In this document: positions 19,635 to 27,186 of the stretch, piece by piece | Layout: each line of letters begins with the position of its first letter | How positions within the stretch are numbered: position 1 is the stretch's first letter | From: Helicobacter anseris | GTDB lineage: Bacteria > Campylobacterota > Campylobacteria > Campylobacterales > Helicobacteraceae | DNA length: 64,000 nt | NCBI RefSeq assembly: GCF_003364335.1 | Contig: NZ_NXLX01000002.1 | Span: 1 to 64,000, forward strand | Reading direction: 5' to 3' | Notes under the pieces: generated by a model | Databases searched by the model: none | What the model saw: the letters and a program-made list of their open reading frames with translations, nothing else | Told to the model about the DNA's origin: nothing | Position numbers and translations under genes: made by a program

Positions 19635-20562
19635 ATGTTTGAAGAAGCTTTTCGCACACTTTTCCTAAGCACTCCCACAAAACTTTCGCATAAAAACAAT
19701 GCTTTGTATCTTACACAAGATACAAAGTCTTTTTGTATCCCCTTAAAAGATATTTCAGTCATTGTCATTGACACTCCTCAAATTACTCTTAGCTCAAGTC
19801 TTTTGAGCACTTTTGCAAAACATAAGATTTTGCTTTTTGTCAGTGATGAATCTCATATCCCAAGTGGTTGTTTTATGTCTTATCTACCACATTTTAGAGG
19901 TGCAAAAATCTTGCAATATCAAATAAAAATCAAACAACAACAAAAATCTATCCTCTGGCAAAAAATTATTCAGCAAAAAATCTATAATCAAGCACAGCTT
20001 TTGTTTTTACAAAATCAAAATATTACTGCCAATAAGCTTTTGTCCTTGCAAAAAGGTGTAAAACTCAATGATAGCACCAATAATGAGGCTAAGGCTTCAA
20101 TGCTTTATTTTCCAGCTCTCTATGAAAAGGATTTTTTAGAGAGGATTTTTGTGTTATTAACTCTGCATTAAACTATGGTTATGCGATTGTAAGAGGAGCA
20201 ATTGCGAGAAATATTGTCGCTTCAGGTTTGCTGCCCTCTCTTGGAATCAAACACACCAATCAATTCAATCCCTATAATCTTGCAGATGATTTAATAGAAC
20301 CTTATAGAGCTTTCGTGGATTCTAAAGTTTCTTTTATGCATTTAGGAGAGAGTTTGGAACTAGGGGATAGGGTAGAGCTAGTAAATATTCTCAATGCAAA
20401 AGTTTTGCTTGAAAATAAATACTTTCCTTTATATAGAGCCATAACACGCACGATATGGAGTCTTGCAAAAGCCATAGAGACAGGAGAGAACTACCTAGAA
20501 TTACCCACTTTTAGCAAGGAGAGTAATGGAAGAGAAATTTATGAGAATCCTATGATGTTTGA
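19635..20562 (+). pseudogene. cas1: cas1 (type II), frameshifted in a T run
   Basis: The first frame (19635-20171) covers the N-terminal beta domain. The sequence then continues in another frame from SALNYGYAIVRGAIARN (about 20167) through LGIKHTNQFNPYNLADDLIEP to the end; these are standard Cas1 integrase motifs. Adding one T to the T5 run at 20146-20150 restores a continuous reading from DFLERIF into NSALNYGYA, so a one-base loss there explains the break. Near its 3' end the frame runs straight into cas2 coding sequence. Restoring one A at about 20551 would give a normal Cas1 stop at 20560-20562. Without such changes Cas1 would be split between the N-terminal and catalytic halves. Confidence 0.87.
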
Positions 20563-20849
20563 TATGCCTACTAAGACAAAAGAGCAAAGAAAGGCAGGAA
20601 GTCAATTCCGCCAAAGATTACTAAAAGAAGGATTTTTTTATGTTGCAATTTTCTGTATATGCAAGGATTTGCAAGGGAGCAAAAAGTGCACAGACCTATA
20701 TGAAAAAATTGGAAAGTTTTTTACCACAAAGAGGGCATATTCGCGCCATAATGCTTACAGAAAAACAATTTGACAATATGAAGATACTCATAGGAGAAAA
20801 AAGTCTCACTGAAAAGGCTCAAGAGCCAAGACAGCTGACATTATTTTAG
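20541..20849 (+). pseudogene. cas2: cas2, two frameshifts near the 5' end
   Basis: The C-terminal part reads from MLQFSVYARICKGA (20640) to the characteristic EPRQLTLF end at 20849. The N-terminal strand MFDMPTKTKEQRKAGSQFRQ lies in another frame, fused to the end of cas1. The likely original start is the ATG at 20541 (M-R-I-L), which needs one A restored at about 20551. A T7 run at 20633-20639 needs to be T6 to join KEGFF to MLQFSVY. Two independent indels within the first third make a working Cas2 unlikely unless internal initiation at 20640 is used, which would lack the catalytic first strand. Confidence 0.85.
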
Positions 20850-20938
20850 TTTTTTGGGATGCTAGGCAAGTTACCCTGCGGAGAACTAAAAAACTCCTTA
20901 TTCTAGCCACTTTGTAAATCCTATTTTGATAAATCTCG
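20850..20938 (-). ncRNA. tracrRNA-like RNA of the type II-C locus
   Basis: Read on the minus strand, about 20934 to 20904 is an anti-repeat complementary to the CRISPR repeat at 20981-21016, with perfect pairing over GATTTACAAAGTGGCTA. It is followed by AATAAGGAG...CTCC, a GGAG/CTCC hairpin, and CCGCAGGGTAACTTGCC, in the same order as the Campylobacter jejuni tracrRNA (nexus hairpin, then the GCGGGGTTACAA region). The 3' end is unclear, as I see no U run. It lies directly downstream of cas2 on the opposite strand, and appears intact although the cas genes are broken. Confidence 0.72.
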
Positions 20939-20980
20939 TAGAGGCAAAAGCCCCCTTATTTCATCGTTTTAGCCAAGGGT

Positions 20981-21016
20981 ATTTTATCATAGAAAGATTT
21001 ACAAAGTGGCTAAAAC
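20981..21016 (-). CRISPR. Single relict CRISPR repeat (36 nt)
   Basis: On the minus strand this 36-mer begins GTTTTAGCCACTTTG and ends CTATGATAAAAT, matching the Campylobacter type II-C repeat (GTTTTAG...GGTAAAAT) in length and both ends. It pairs with the anti-repeat at 20904-20934. No second full repeat exists within 1 kb on either side, so the array is reduced to one unit. A partial 10-base copy of its start occurs in inverted orientation at 20966-20975. The mobile element begins just beyond 21016. Confidence 0.75.
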
Positions 21017-21117
21017 TATTTACCATTTAACCTAGTCTTTAGGAAAAAAGATTAAAATACTAAAAGAATATGAGATATGGATACAATAAGGAATATTAAA
21101 AACACAAAAGAGAGATA

Positions 21118-21885
21118 ATGCAAAAATATTACTTAATAAAGAGCAAGAAAATGCTTCTTAAGGCTTTGGAGAATGAGAATTATCTCAAAGATTTAACTAT
21201 CAGAATGGCTCATCATAGCACCGCTATTGAGGGCAATACTTTAACTCAAGATCAAACTGCTAGTATTATTCTTGATGGTTTTATTCCAAGCCATACCAAT
21301 GAAAGAGAATTTTTTGAAGTGCGAAATTATCGTTTTGTAATTCCTAAAATTCTAGAGTTTTATCAGCAAAATCTACAAAATAATCAAAAACTTAATACCA
21401 ATCAAATTAAAGAACTACACTCTATTGTTATGGATAATCTCATTGAAAACAAGGGGCAATTCAAAGTAATTCCTAATCTTATTGTAGGAGCAAATTTTGA
21501 AACAAGCAAGCCTTATTTAGTGCCTACACATTTACAAGAAATGCTAAATAACTTAGATTATCAAATCAATAGTGCAAAAGATGATGATCAAAAATTAGAG
21601 GCAATCTTACAATCACATTTTCATTTTGAAAAAATCCACCCCTTTAATGATGGTAATGGAAGAGTAGGAAGACTTATAATGTTTTATTTTTGCATAGAAA
21701 ATAATATCACTCCTTTTGTTATTCAAAAAGAACAAAAGTCTTTATATATTTCAATTTTAAGAGAGAGTAATCTCACAGAATTTAAAAAATTAGCAAAAGA
21801 TTTACAAGAAATTGAACTCAATCGCTTGCAAATCTTTTTAAGCCAACAAAAAGAAAAACAAATCAGAAAAAGTTTTAAAAGATAA
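21118..21885 (+). CDS. Fic-domain protein (AMPylator family), copy 1
   Basis: A 255-residue Fic protein. The active loop HPFNDGNGRVGR occupies residues 174-185, with the catalytic histidine, the acidic residue that binds Mg and the arginine fingers all present. An N-terminal inhibitory helix motif STAIEGN (residues 34-40, with the glutamate that blocks ATP gamma-phosphate) makes it a class II, self-inhibited Fic. It therefore needs no separate antitoxin, and the target is unknown. It starts after AGAGAG at good spacing and is the first gene of the plasmid-like region beside the CRISPR remnant. A palindrome (21916-21928) lies 31 bp downstream. Confidence 0.9.
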   Translation: MQKYYLIKSKKMLLKALENENYLKDLTIRMAHHSTAIEGNTLTQDQTASIILDGFIPSHTNEREFFEVRNYRFVIPKILEFYQQNLQNNQKLNTNQIKELHSIVMDNLIENKGQFKVIPNLIVGANFETSKPYLVPTHLQEMLNNLDYQINSAKDDDQKLEAILQSHFHFEKIHPFNDGNGRVGRLIMFYFCIENNITPFVIQKEQKSLYISILRESNLTEFKKLAKDLQEIELNRLQIFLSQQKEKQIRKSFKR

Positions 21886-21915
21886 GAATATTCTATTCCT
21901 AAAAAGAATAAAAAA

Positions 21916-21928
21916 GAATAATTTATTC
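21916..21928. repeat. AT-rich palindrome GAATAA-N-TTATTC, copy 1
   Basis: A perfect 6-bp dyad with one central base, embedded in longer A and T flanks (AAAAAA...TTTTTT). The left flank repeats the half-site AAAAAGAATA once more. Three further copies occur at 22264, 27131 and 28166. It lies between the Fic gene and the small-peptide locus. Confidence 0.75.
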
Positions 21929-22015
21929 TTTTTTATATCTCTATACTTCAACTGCAATAACAAGAAAAGTAATTTAATCGAATAATTTAATTTTACATAG
22001 AAAAAATATTTGATA

Positions 22016-22021
22016 TATAAT
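22016..22021 (+). promoter_or_regulatory. Candidate -10 box of the small-peptide locus
   Basis: TATAAT that would start transcription near 22028, exactly where the segment AGAGGTT (complementary to the 3' end of the locus) begins. Confidence 0.5.
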
Positions 22022-22088
22022 TGCATCAGAGGTTGCCTTAAGAGGTAGCAGCCTCTCAAGGTAGCCTACTTTTTGCAAAGGAGGCTAA

Positions 22089-22160
22089 ATGAAGAAGATA
22101 TTCAGACATATCTTAATGGGCATTATACTACTATTGCTTTTTGCAGTCAAGGCTTATTAA
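22089..22160 (+). CDS. 23-residue hydrophobic peptide, candidate type I toxin
   Basis: The open frame reads MKKIFRHILMGIILLLLFAV followed by KAY and stop. A basic N-terminus precedes one membrane-spanning segment, the usual form of type I toxins that depolarise the membrane. An excellent AAAGGAGG site lies five bases before the ATG but is predicted to be buried in a hairpin (22062-22087). It matches no family I can name with certainty; its sequence differs from the H. pylori AapA peptides I know, and the analogy rests on gene layout. Confidence 0.6.
   Translation: MKKIFRHILMGIILLLLFAVKAY
22122..22127 (-). promoter_or_regulatory. Candidate antisense promoter inside the peptide gene
   Basis: On the minus strand these bases read TATAAT. 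An RNA starting about 22114 would run across the start codon, ribosome-binding site and 5' hairpins of the peptide gene, as the IsoA antitoxin RNAs do for AapA. This is only a -10 match, so weak on its own. Confidence 0.4.
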
Positions 22161-22263
22161 GATAAAACCTCTTAGCTCATTTCATAAGCGTGAGCTAGGA
22201 GAATATCTTCTAACCTCTAGCTTATGTTTATAAGAATAAAATATTCCTAAAAGGAATAAAAAG

Positions 22264-22276
22264 TAATAATTTATTC
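22264..22276. repeat. AT-rich palindrome, copy 2 (extended)
   Basis: TAATAA-T-TTATTC, one mismatch from the core of the other copies, but sitting inside a much longer dyad. The left arm beginning CTAAAAGGAATAAAAA at about 22247 mirrors the right arm ending at about 22302, so the symmetry extends about 23 bp on each side. It lies about 200 bp before the 41-residue gene at 22472. The rest of 22219-22471 is T-rich and holds no gene I can see. Confidence 0.7.
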
Positions 22277-22471
22277 TTTTTTATTCCTTTTTAGCATAAA
22301 AAAGAATAGAGCTTCATTGCAAACAAACCCACCACACACACTTATATAAAACAATACACATTTTTAATCCCTTTTTTTACTTTTTTATGCAGTTTTTTTA
22401 TTTTTTACATCTCAATAGAATTTTTTTTGTTTTGCAAAAGTTGCAAATCTAACTTTTTATTGGAGAAAAAG

Positions 22472-22597
22472 ATGGAAAAACAAGAATTAACTAAGGAAGA
22501 AGCAGTTGCTTTTTTTAAAGCAGGGATTGAGATTCAAAGTGAAGATGAAGCTACTTTGATATTAGAACAAGAACTTAATTACATCGTAGGAGAGTAA
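22472..22597 (+). CDS. Small acidic protein of unknown function
   Basis: A 41-residue frame starting MEKQELTKEEAVAFF and ending ELNYIVGE, preceded by GGAGAAAAAG at good spacing. Its stop is two bases before the ATG of the ArdC-like gene, so the two look co-transcribed. It is acidic and probably helical. No family recognised. The ribosome-binding site and tight spacing argue for a real gene. Confidence 0.55.
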   Translation: MEKQELTKEEAVAFFKAGIEIQSEDEATLILEQELNYIVGE

Positions 22598-22599
22598 GA

Positions 22600-23493
22600 A
22601 TGAAAACTTGGGAAACAATGACTTTGGAAGAAAAAAAGAATAGTTATGCTGAATATATCTCTTTTGAAATTGTGCAAAGTATCGCAAAAGACAGAGCACC
22701 TTTTAAAAAAGACAAATCAAAAGAAGAGTGGCAAAGGGCTTATAATCCAAGCAATGGGATACCATACAATGATTTAAATTCTTTAATCTTGAATATTAAG
22801 CAACAAGAGGGTAATTATAAAAACAATGCGTGGATTTCCTTAAATGATGCTGCTTTTTTAGGAGCACAAAAGGAAGAATTAGATTCTATTTTTCAAAATA
22901 AAAATATTGTAAAAGCAAAAATCTCTTATATTAAAACTCATAAGTTAGAACCTATCTTTAAACTTGATGAGAATGGTGAAAAAATACCATTGCTTGATGA
23001 AAATGGAAAGCAAAGATACTCTGAAAAAACAGGCGAAATGTTATTTGAGTATCAAACAGAAGTGCAAAAAGACCAAAATGGAAATATTAAACTAAAGGAA
23101 AACGGAGAGCCATTTACAAAAATTAGCACTCAAAAAGTTGCAATAACTCCAACGCTAGTTACAGAACATCTTTTTAATATTGAAGAGTTTGCCACAATCA
23201 ATAAAGAAAGACTAAAACCACTGAATGAAGAATTAAAATTTAAAAACATTCTAAAAAACAACCCTCAAACACCAGATGAGAAAAAGTTACCTACTTATAC
23301 TTTATTGGAAGAAAATAGACTTCTGTATCCAGATACATTAAAGCAAGTTAAGAACTATCTTTATGCACAGAATTTAGAAAAAGATTTCCACGCAAAAGAC
23401 TTTAGAAAACAACAAAATCAAAAAATTGAAAAAGAGCAACCTGAAATAAAGCAAGAGAAAAAGCACGAGCAGAAAAAAAACAAAAAGCTTTAA
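22600..23493 (+). CDS. ArdC-like (DUF1738) single-stranded-DNA-binding protein
   Basis: A 297-residue protein. Residues ~25-80 carry the pattern APFKKDKSKEEWQRAYNPSN, then GIPYNDLNSLIL and NAWISLNDA, which corresponds to the N-terminal ArdC domain (P-W..W, then G..Y.G.N...L, then W.T...A) found in conjugative leading regions and linked to protection of incoming single-stranded DNA. Here the tryptophans of the first motif are partly replaced (APFKKD), so activity is uncertain. An insert at ~115-185 holds short repeats (DENGEKIPLLDENGK, DQNGNIKLKENGE). The C-terminus is a charged Lys/Glu tail. No metallopeptidase HExxH is visible. Confidence 0.6.
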   Translation: MKTWETMTLEEKKNSYAEYISFEIVQSIAKDRAPFKKDKSKEEWQRAYNPSNGIPYNDLNSLILNIKQQEGNYKNNAWISLNDAAFLGAQKEELDSIFQNKNIVKAKISYIKTHKLEPIFKLDENGEKIPLLDENGKQRYSEKTGEMLFEYQTEVQKDQNGNIKLKENGEPFTKISTQKVAITPTLVTEHLFNIEEFATINKERLKPLNEELKFKNILKNNPQTPDEKKLPTYTLLEENRLLYPDTLKQVKNYLYAQNLEKDFHAKDFRKQQNQKIEKEQPEIKQEKKHEQKKNKKL

Positions 23494-23545
23494 AAGATAG
23501 TTTTTATAAAAGGAGGGGAGAGCAGAGCAATAGTAAGGAGAGATT

Positions 23546-24928
23546 ATGAATAAGGATTTTTGGAACTCATTTTTTTACACCTATAATTTATTAAAGCTTG
23601 ATGAAAAAAAAGAATTTTTCAAAGTTATTATTGATGAAATTAAAAAAAACTCTAATATTGATGATTACATAGAAAATCTCCTAAAAGAGCTTAAAGCAAC
23701 CAAAGAAGAAATACAACAAGACAATAAAATAGAACAAGCCATTACACTCAAAGATTTTTTAGAAGATTTTCAAAAAGAGATTGAAATAACCAATGATAAG
23801 CAAAAACAAGAACTACAGGATTTTGTTAAAAGCATTCAAAAAGAGTTTGAAGATCTCCAAACATCAGATTTGGTTTTTAAAGAAAGCAATGAAAAGAAGT
23901 TTGTTTTGCCAATTGCTTGGAATATCTTTGATGAAAAAATTATTCATTTTGGTAATCAGATTTTAAAAAATCATCAAGAAGACTTAGAGAAAATAGGTAT
24001 TTTTAAAGAGGAAGAAATATTTGATAACACTATTAAGGTTTTTGGTAGGGAGAATTTAGTTAGTCAAGAAAAGCTTGCTGAATTAAAAAAAGATTTTATA
24101 AACACCTATATCCAGCAAGTGCAAGAAAATACAGGTTTAAAAATTGACTTAGTAGGTATGAATCAGAATGATGATGCCATTATTGCACTTAAGACAGAGA
24201 TGAATCAAGAGCAATTCTTATCCCTTATTAAAAATAATTTTAATCCAGAGAAGATAGAATGGAACAAGGTTTTAAGTATTGATGAGATTAAGAGAGAAAA
24301 TGAAATAGGAGAAAACTTTATAAATCTCTTTGCTCAAGATTGCCAAGAGATTATGCAATCAAATACTATTGAAAATCAAAAACTAAACAATCTTATTGAA
24401 GAAAATGAAAATACCATCAAAGAAACACCTCTCCAAAATATCCATAATATACCTAAGGAAAATACAAAAGCATTAGAAAATAATAAGAAGCAATCAATAT
24501 CTCAATCAGAGGAAAAAAAGCCTTGGCTTACTTGGCTTGAAGATATTAAGTTACAAAATCACAATCTCGCTATGACAAAAGATATGTTCAAAAAGAGATT
24601 TTTTGAGTATTGCAAAAATGGAATGGACGATGATGAGTTAAAAATTTTAATTATTCTTAAAGACAAAACCCCATCAAAACTTAGTTTAGAACACAGAGAA
24701 ATGATTGAAAAAGGTATCCAAATATCCTTTGAAGGCAACAAGATACTAAATGATGATTTAAGATTGGCAGCAAAAGTTTTTAACGAGAAAAAGAGCAACC
24801 CAGAAGAAGTTTCAAAAACTAAAACTTTTTTACAAGGCTTAGAAAGCAATACCCTCAATCAACAATTTTCAAAAGCTATTGATAGAAATTTACAACATAA
24901 AAAACAAGAGAATACAAGGAAAAAGTAA
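23546..24928 (+). CDS. Large helical protein of unknown function, element core
   Basis: A 460-residue hydrophilic protein with long predicted helices and coiled-coil-like stretches (residues ~25-125, e.g. IENLLKELKATKEEIQ), no membrane segment and no motif I recognise. It starts at a strong AAGGAGAG site. Its stop overlaps the ATG of the TOPRIM gene by one base (TAATG), so the two proteins are probably made together and may act together on DNA during replication or transfer of the element. That link is inferred from position only. Confidence 0.7.
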   Translation: MNKDFWNSFFYTYNLLKLDEKKEFFKVIIDEIKKNSNIDDYIENLLKELKATKEEIQQDNKIEQAITLKDFLEDFQKEIEITNDKQKQELQDFVKSIQKEFEDLQTSDLVFKESNEKKFVLPIAWNIFDEKIIHFGNQILKNHQEDLEKIGIFKEEEIFDNTIKVFGRENLVSQEKLAELKKDFINTYIQQVQENTGLKIDLVGMNQNDDAIIALKTEMNQEQFLSLIKNNFNPEKIEWNKVLSIDEIKRENEIGENFINLFAQDCQEIMQSNTIENQKLNNLIEENENTIKETPLQNIHNIPKENTKALENNKKQSISQSEEKKPWLTWLEDIKLQNHNLAMTKDMFKKRFFEYCKNGMDDDELKILIILKDKTPSKLSLEHREMIEKGIQISFEGNKILNDDLRLAAKVFNEKKSNPEEVSKTKTFLQGLESNTLNQQFSKAIDRNLQHKKQENTRKK

Positions 24929-26139
24929 TGCCAAATAAAGATTTTAATAAAGTTCAAGAGTTAAGCAAAATTCCTTTGCATTTGGTATTGCTAACACAGG
25001 GATACAGTCTTTTGAATATGTCTTTAAGGGAAATGCAAAGAAGTAAATGGATACCCTTAGTTAAAGAAGATATTTTAAAAAATAAAGAAAAAATTATGGT
25101 GAATATCAAACTTGATGAAAATAAAACACCATATTATCTTTATTACAATATGAATGGTGATCAAAGTGATCGTGGCAATATTATCAATTTTGCCAAAAAT
25201 AGAAAAATTAGTGCAAAAAAATTAGTTGAATGTTTTCAGAATAATAAAGATTTTGATTTTTCAAAAATAAAAATCAATACCACCATTACACAATCAAAGG
25301 ATTTTTCCAAAGAGTTTAAAATGCTTGAAGAGAGTAGTTTGGATAATCCATTATTTGAAAATCGTATGATTTATGCAAAGACAATTACACCATACAAACA
25401 ATATATCAAAGAAGATAAATTTAAAAATGTGTGTTTCCCACATTATAGTCTTCAAAGCCTAAATGAGGTAAAAATGATAGCCTTATGTGGCTTTACCAGA
25501 AGATTAAATATTCCTATTTTAAAAGATACAGAGGGAAACATAAGAAAAAAACCCTTAAAGAATATTCAAACAGGGGAAAAAGGTATTGAAATCCTAAAAC
25601 CAAGCGGAGAGATTAAAAATTTAGTTATTACAGAAAGCATTATTGATTCTTTGAGTTTTGTGCAATTAAAAGGGTTAAATTCAGAGGAAACTCTTCTATT
25701 TTCAACAGCAGGAAGATTTGGAGAGCAAAAACTAAAAGATATGCTTGATTTTATGTTTGAAAAAAATATATTAAATGCAAATTTAAAAATAAATTTAGCT
25801 ATGGATAATGATCCTGATGGAAAAGCAATGAGTTCCATAATTGAAAAATATTTTTTAGAAAAAACTAAAAAATTTCCAAGAGTTTATACTCCATTTTGCA
25901 AAGATGTTAATGATGATTTAAAGCTCAAAAATTTAATGCAAGTAGATATTTTAAGCAAAGAAAGCTTTAATGAATTTTTAGATAGACAAATTTTAAATTA
26001 TAAAAGCTCAGGCAAAACCTATACTAGAAACATTATTTTAGAAAAACTTAGAAAGATTGACAAAATCAAAGAATTACCAGAAAGTTTTAAAAATGCCTTT
26101 AATCAAATTCCAAAACACCAAGCCATTAAAACACTTTAG
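24928..26139 (+). CDS. TOPRIM-domain protein (DUF3991-like plasmid primase type)
   Basis: 403 residues. The N-terminal ~130 residues (PYYLYYNMNGDQSDRGNIINF) resemble the domain preceding TOPRIM in plasmid-borne primase-like proteins. The TOPRIM fold is marked by E236 in LVITESIIDSLS and by DNDPDG at residues 293-298. Proteins of this kind are common in the leading or replication regions of mobilizable elements, where they may prime the complementary strand. No zinc-finger cysteine set is visible at the N-terminus, unlike DnaG. Confidence 0.78.
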   Translation: MPNKDFNKVQELSKIPLHLVLLTQGYSLLNMSLREMQRSKWIPLVKEDILKNKEKIMVNIKLDENKTPYYLYYNMNGDQSDRGNIINFAKNRKISAKKLVECFQNNKDFDFSKIKINTTITQSKDFSKEFKMLEESSLDNPLFENRMIYAKTITPYKQYIKEDKFKNVCFPHYSLQSLNEVKMIALCGFTRRLNIPILKDTEGNIRKKPLKNIQTGEKGIEILKPSGEIKNLVITESIIDSLSFVQLKGLNSEETLLFSTAGRFGEQKLKDMLDFMFEKNILNANLKINLAMDNDPDGKAMSSIIEKYFLEKTKKFPRVYTPFCKDVNDDLKLKNLMQVDILSKESFNEFLDRQILNYKSSGKTYTRNIILEKLRKIDKIKELPESFKNAFNQIPKHQAIKTL

Positions 26140-26150
26140 GAGAATAGAAT

Positions 26151-26479
26151 ATGAGTGAAAAGAAAAATTTAAAAGAAGACATTCTTAATAAAGAAATAGA
26201 AAAAATTGCAGATTTTTTAGAAGCAATCTATAAAAAACAATCAAACTCCTTGGAGAAAAGAGTGGGATTCAAAATATGGAATTACACATAATCCTTACAC
26301 AGGAAGTGTTTATCAGGGATTAAATTCTAAATTCTTAAGGTTTAATACTTTGATAAGAGAATATTCCAGTAATGCATATTAATGTTTGCGATGGACTTAT
26401 TGATTTTCCAAAAGAAAAAACAAAGGAATCGTATTCTAAACCAGCTTTGTTTATAGCTTACTTAACTTATTGTAAATGA
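26151..26479 (+). pseudogene. Broken ArdC-like gene fragment
   Basis: The first frame gives 46 residues from ATG 26151 (MSEKKNLKEDILNKEIEKIA) to TAA at 26289-26291. A second frame continues as PWRKEWDSKYGITHNPYTG and SVYQGLN to a stop at 26380-26382; this is a better ArdC N-terminal signature (P-W..W, then Y.G.N) than the intact gene at 22600. A third frame holds IDFPKEKTKESYSKPALF up to 26479. At least two frameshifts or joins therefore separate the pieces. The third piece may be unrelated. An AGGAGA site precedes the ATG. Confidence 0.55.
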
Positions 26480-26512
26480 TTAAAAAGAAAAATGTAAATT
26501 GGAGAGTGTAAA

Positions 26513-26719
26513 ATGAATAGTGTAGAATGTCCTTATTGTGGAGCTTATATAGATTATTCTGAATTTAATTACTTGGAAATGGAAGATGATGATTCCAAAG
26601 ATTATGAATGTGGTAATTGCAACAAAGAGTTTGAGCTATATTCTTACATAAGTCCAAACCTCCAAAAGAGGTTCGGTTACAACCATATAGGTGTAAGTTG
26701 TAGATTGGATTATACATAA
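26513..26719 (+). CDS. Small zinc-ribbon protein
   Basis: 68 residues with CPYC at positions 5-8 and CGNC at about 32-35, spaced as in a zinc ribbon, and acidic residues between. It has a GGAGAG site 6 bases before the ATG. Such proteins are common in phages and plasmids as DNA- or RNA-binding accessory factors; the partner is unknown. Confidence 0.6.
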   Translation: MNSVECPYCGAYIDYSEFNYLEMEDDDSKDYECGNCNKEFELYSYISPNLQKRFGYNHIGVSCRLDYT

Positions 26720-26919
26720 TTTTTCCTAAATTTAAAATTATATTAACAAATTTTATAAGAATACCACTTATTTTTTCAAGCACCAAAGTTTTTGAAAGAA
26801 TTTTGAGGTGTATCTCGGATATTTGCGATATTCTTATTTTTTGCTATTGGATATTTTGGCTATACTTTTACAATGTTTGCTTGGGAAAAAATTGTAAAAA
26901 TAAAAAGAAAGGAAAAAAA

Positions 26920-27126
26920 ATGAATTTTAATTTAATTTTTGCAGATCAAACATTGTTTGATATTGAAAAAGAAAGCATTCCAGAAGTTTTAGAATGGAAA
27001 AATATTGCAATGGATACAAAGGATAGAAAAGAGCTTTTAGAACTAGATAATGTTGATAAAATTATTTCATTGGTAAAAAAATACTGCGATATTGAATTAA
27101 ATAGTTATATTCAAGAACAAGAATAA
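26920..27126 (+). CDS. Small hypothetical protein upstream of Fic copy 2
   Basis: 68 residues, acidic, beginning MNFNLIFADQTLFDIEKESI, with AGAAAGGAAA before the ATG. A longer open frame begins at 26803, but that part is rich in Cys, Ile and Phe without a ribosome-binding site, so I reject it. A different frame upstream (GVSRIFAIFLFFAIGYFGYT, a membrane-like stretch, 26807-26923) ends in TGA overlapping this ATG but has no start codon, and may be a gene remnant. The gene could be an accessory to the Fic protein encoded 60 bp downstream, but class II Fic proteins need no antitoxin. Confidence 0.5.
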   Translation: MNFNLIFADQTLFDIEKESIPEVLEWKNIAMDTKDRKELLELDNVDKIISLVKKYCDIELNSYIQEQE

Positions 27127-27130
27127 AAAC

Positions 27131-27143
27131 GAATAATTTATTC
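27131..27143. repeat. AT-rich palindrome GAATAA-N-TTATTC, copy 3
   Basis: Perfect 6-bp dyad, flanked on the left by GAATAAAAAC and on the right by TTTTTT. It sits 43 bp before the ATG of the second Fic gene, in the position of a promoter or operator; further single half-sites (ACGAATAAAAAC) lie at 27160-27171. Confidence 0.75.
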
Positions 27144-27186
27144 TTTTTTACCATAAAAACGAATAAAAACATAAAAAAGAAAAATA

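Larger units (their letters stand above)
22028..22218 (+). ncRNA. Structured mRNA of a candidate type I toxin
   Basis: This stretch folds strongly by inspection. A 5' stem-loop at 22036-22061 (CCTT-A-AGAGG against CCTCT-C-AAGG). A second hairpin, TAGCCT (22062-22067) with AGGCTA (22082-22087), covers the ribosome-binding site. A 3' hairpin, TAGCTCA (22173-22179) with TGAGCTA (22191-22197). Two nested long-range pairings: AGAGGTT (22028-22034) with AACCTCT (22212-22218), and GAAGATATTC (22094-22103) with GAATATCTTC (22201-22210). This is the architecture of translationally silent type I toxin messages such as AapA of H. pylori. Confidence 0.6.

Noticed and set aside
20228-20773. A separate 181-residue gene or a natural Cas1-Cas2 fusion
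   Set aside because: It is the Cas1 C-terminal half running by frameshift into the first third of Cas2 and then out of frame; the true Cas2 end is read in another frame to 20849.
20902-20935. A second CRISPR repeat resembling the one at 20981-21016
   Set aside because: Its orientation is opposite, it diverges after the central part, and it is followed on the minus strand by tracrRNA-type hairpins; it fits the anti-repeat better.
26640-26700. A tRNA gene suggested by a GGTTCG-containing segment
   Set aside because: No cloverleaf can be drawn, and the bases lie within the zinc-ribbon reading frame.
26803-27126. A 107-residue gene starting at 26803
   Set aside because: The first 39 residues are Cys/Ile/Phe-rich and have no ribosome-binding site, while AGAAAGGAAA directly precedes the internal ATG at 26920.
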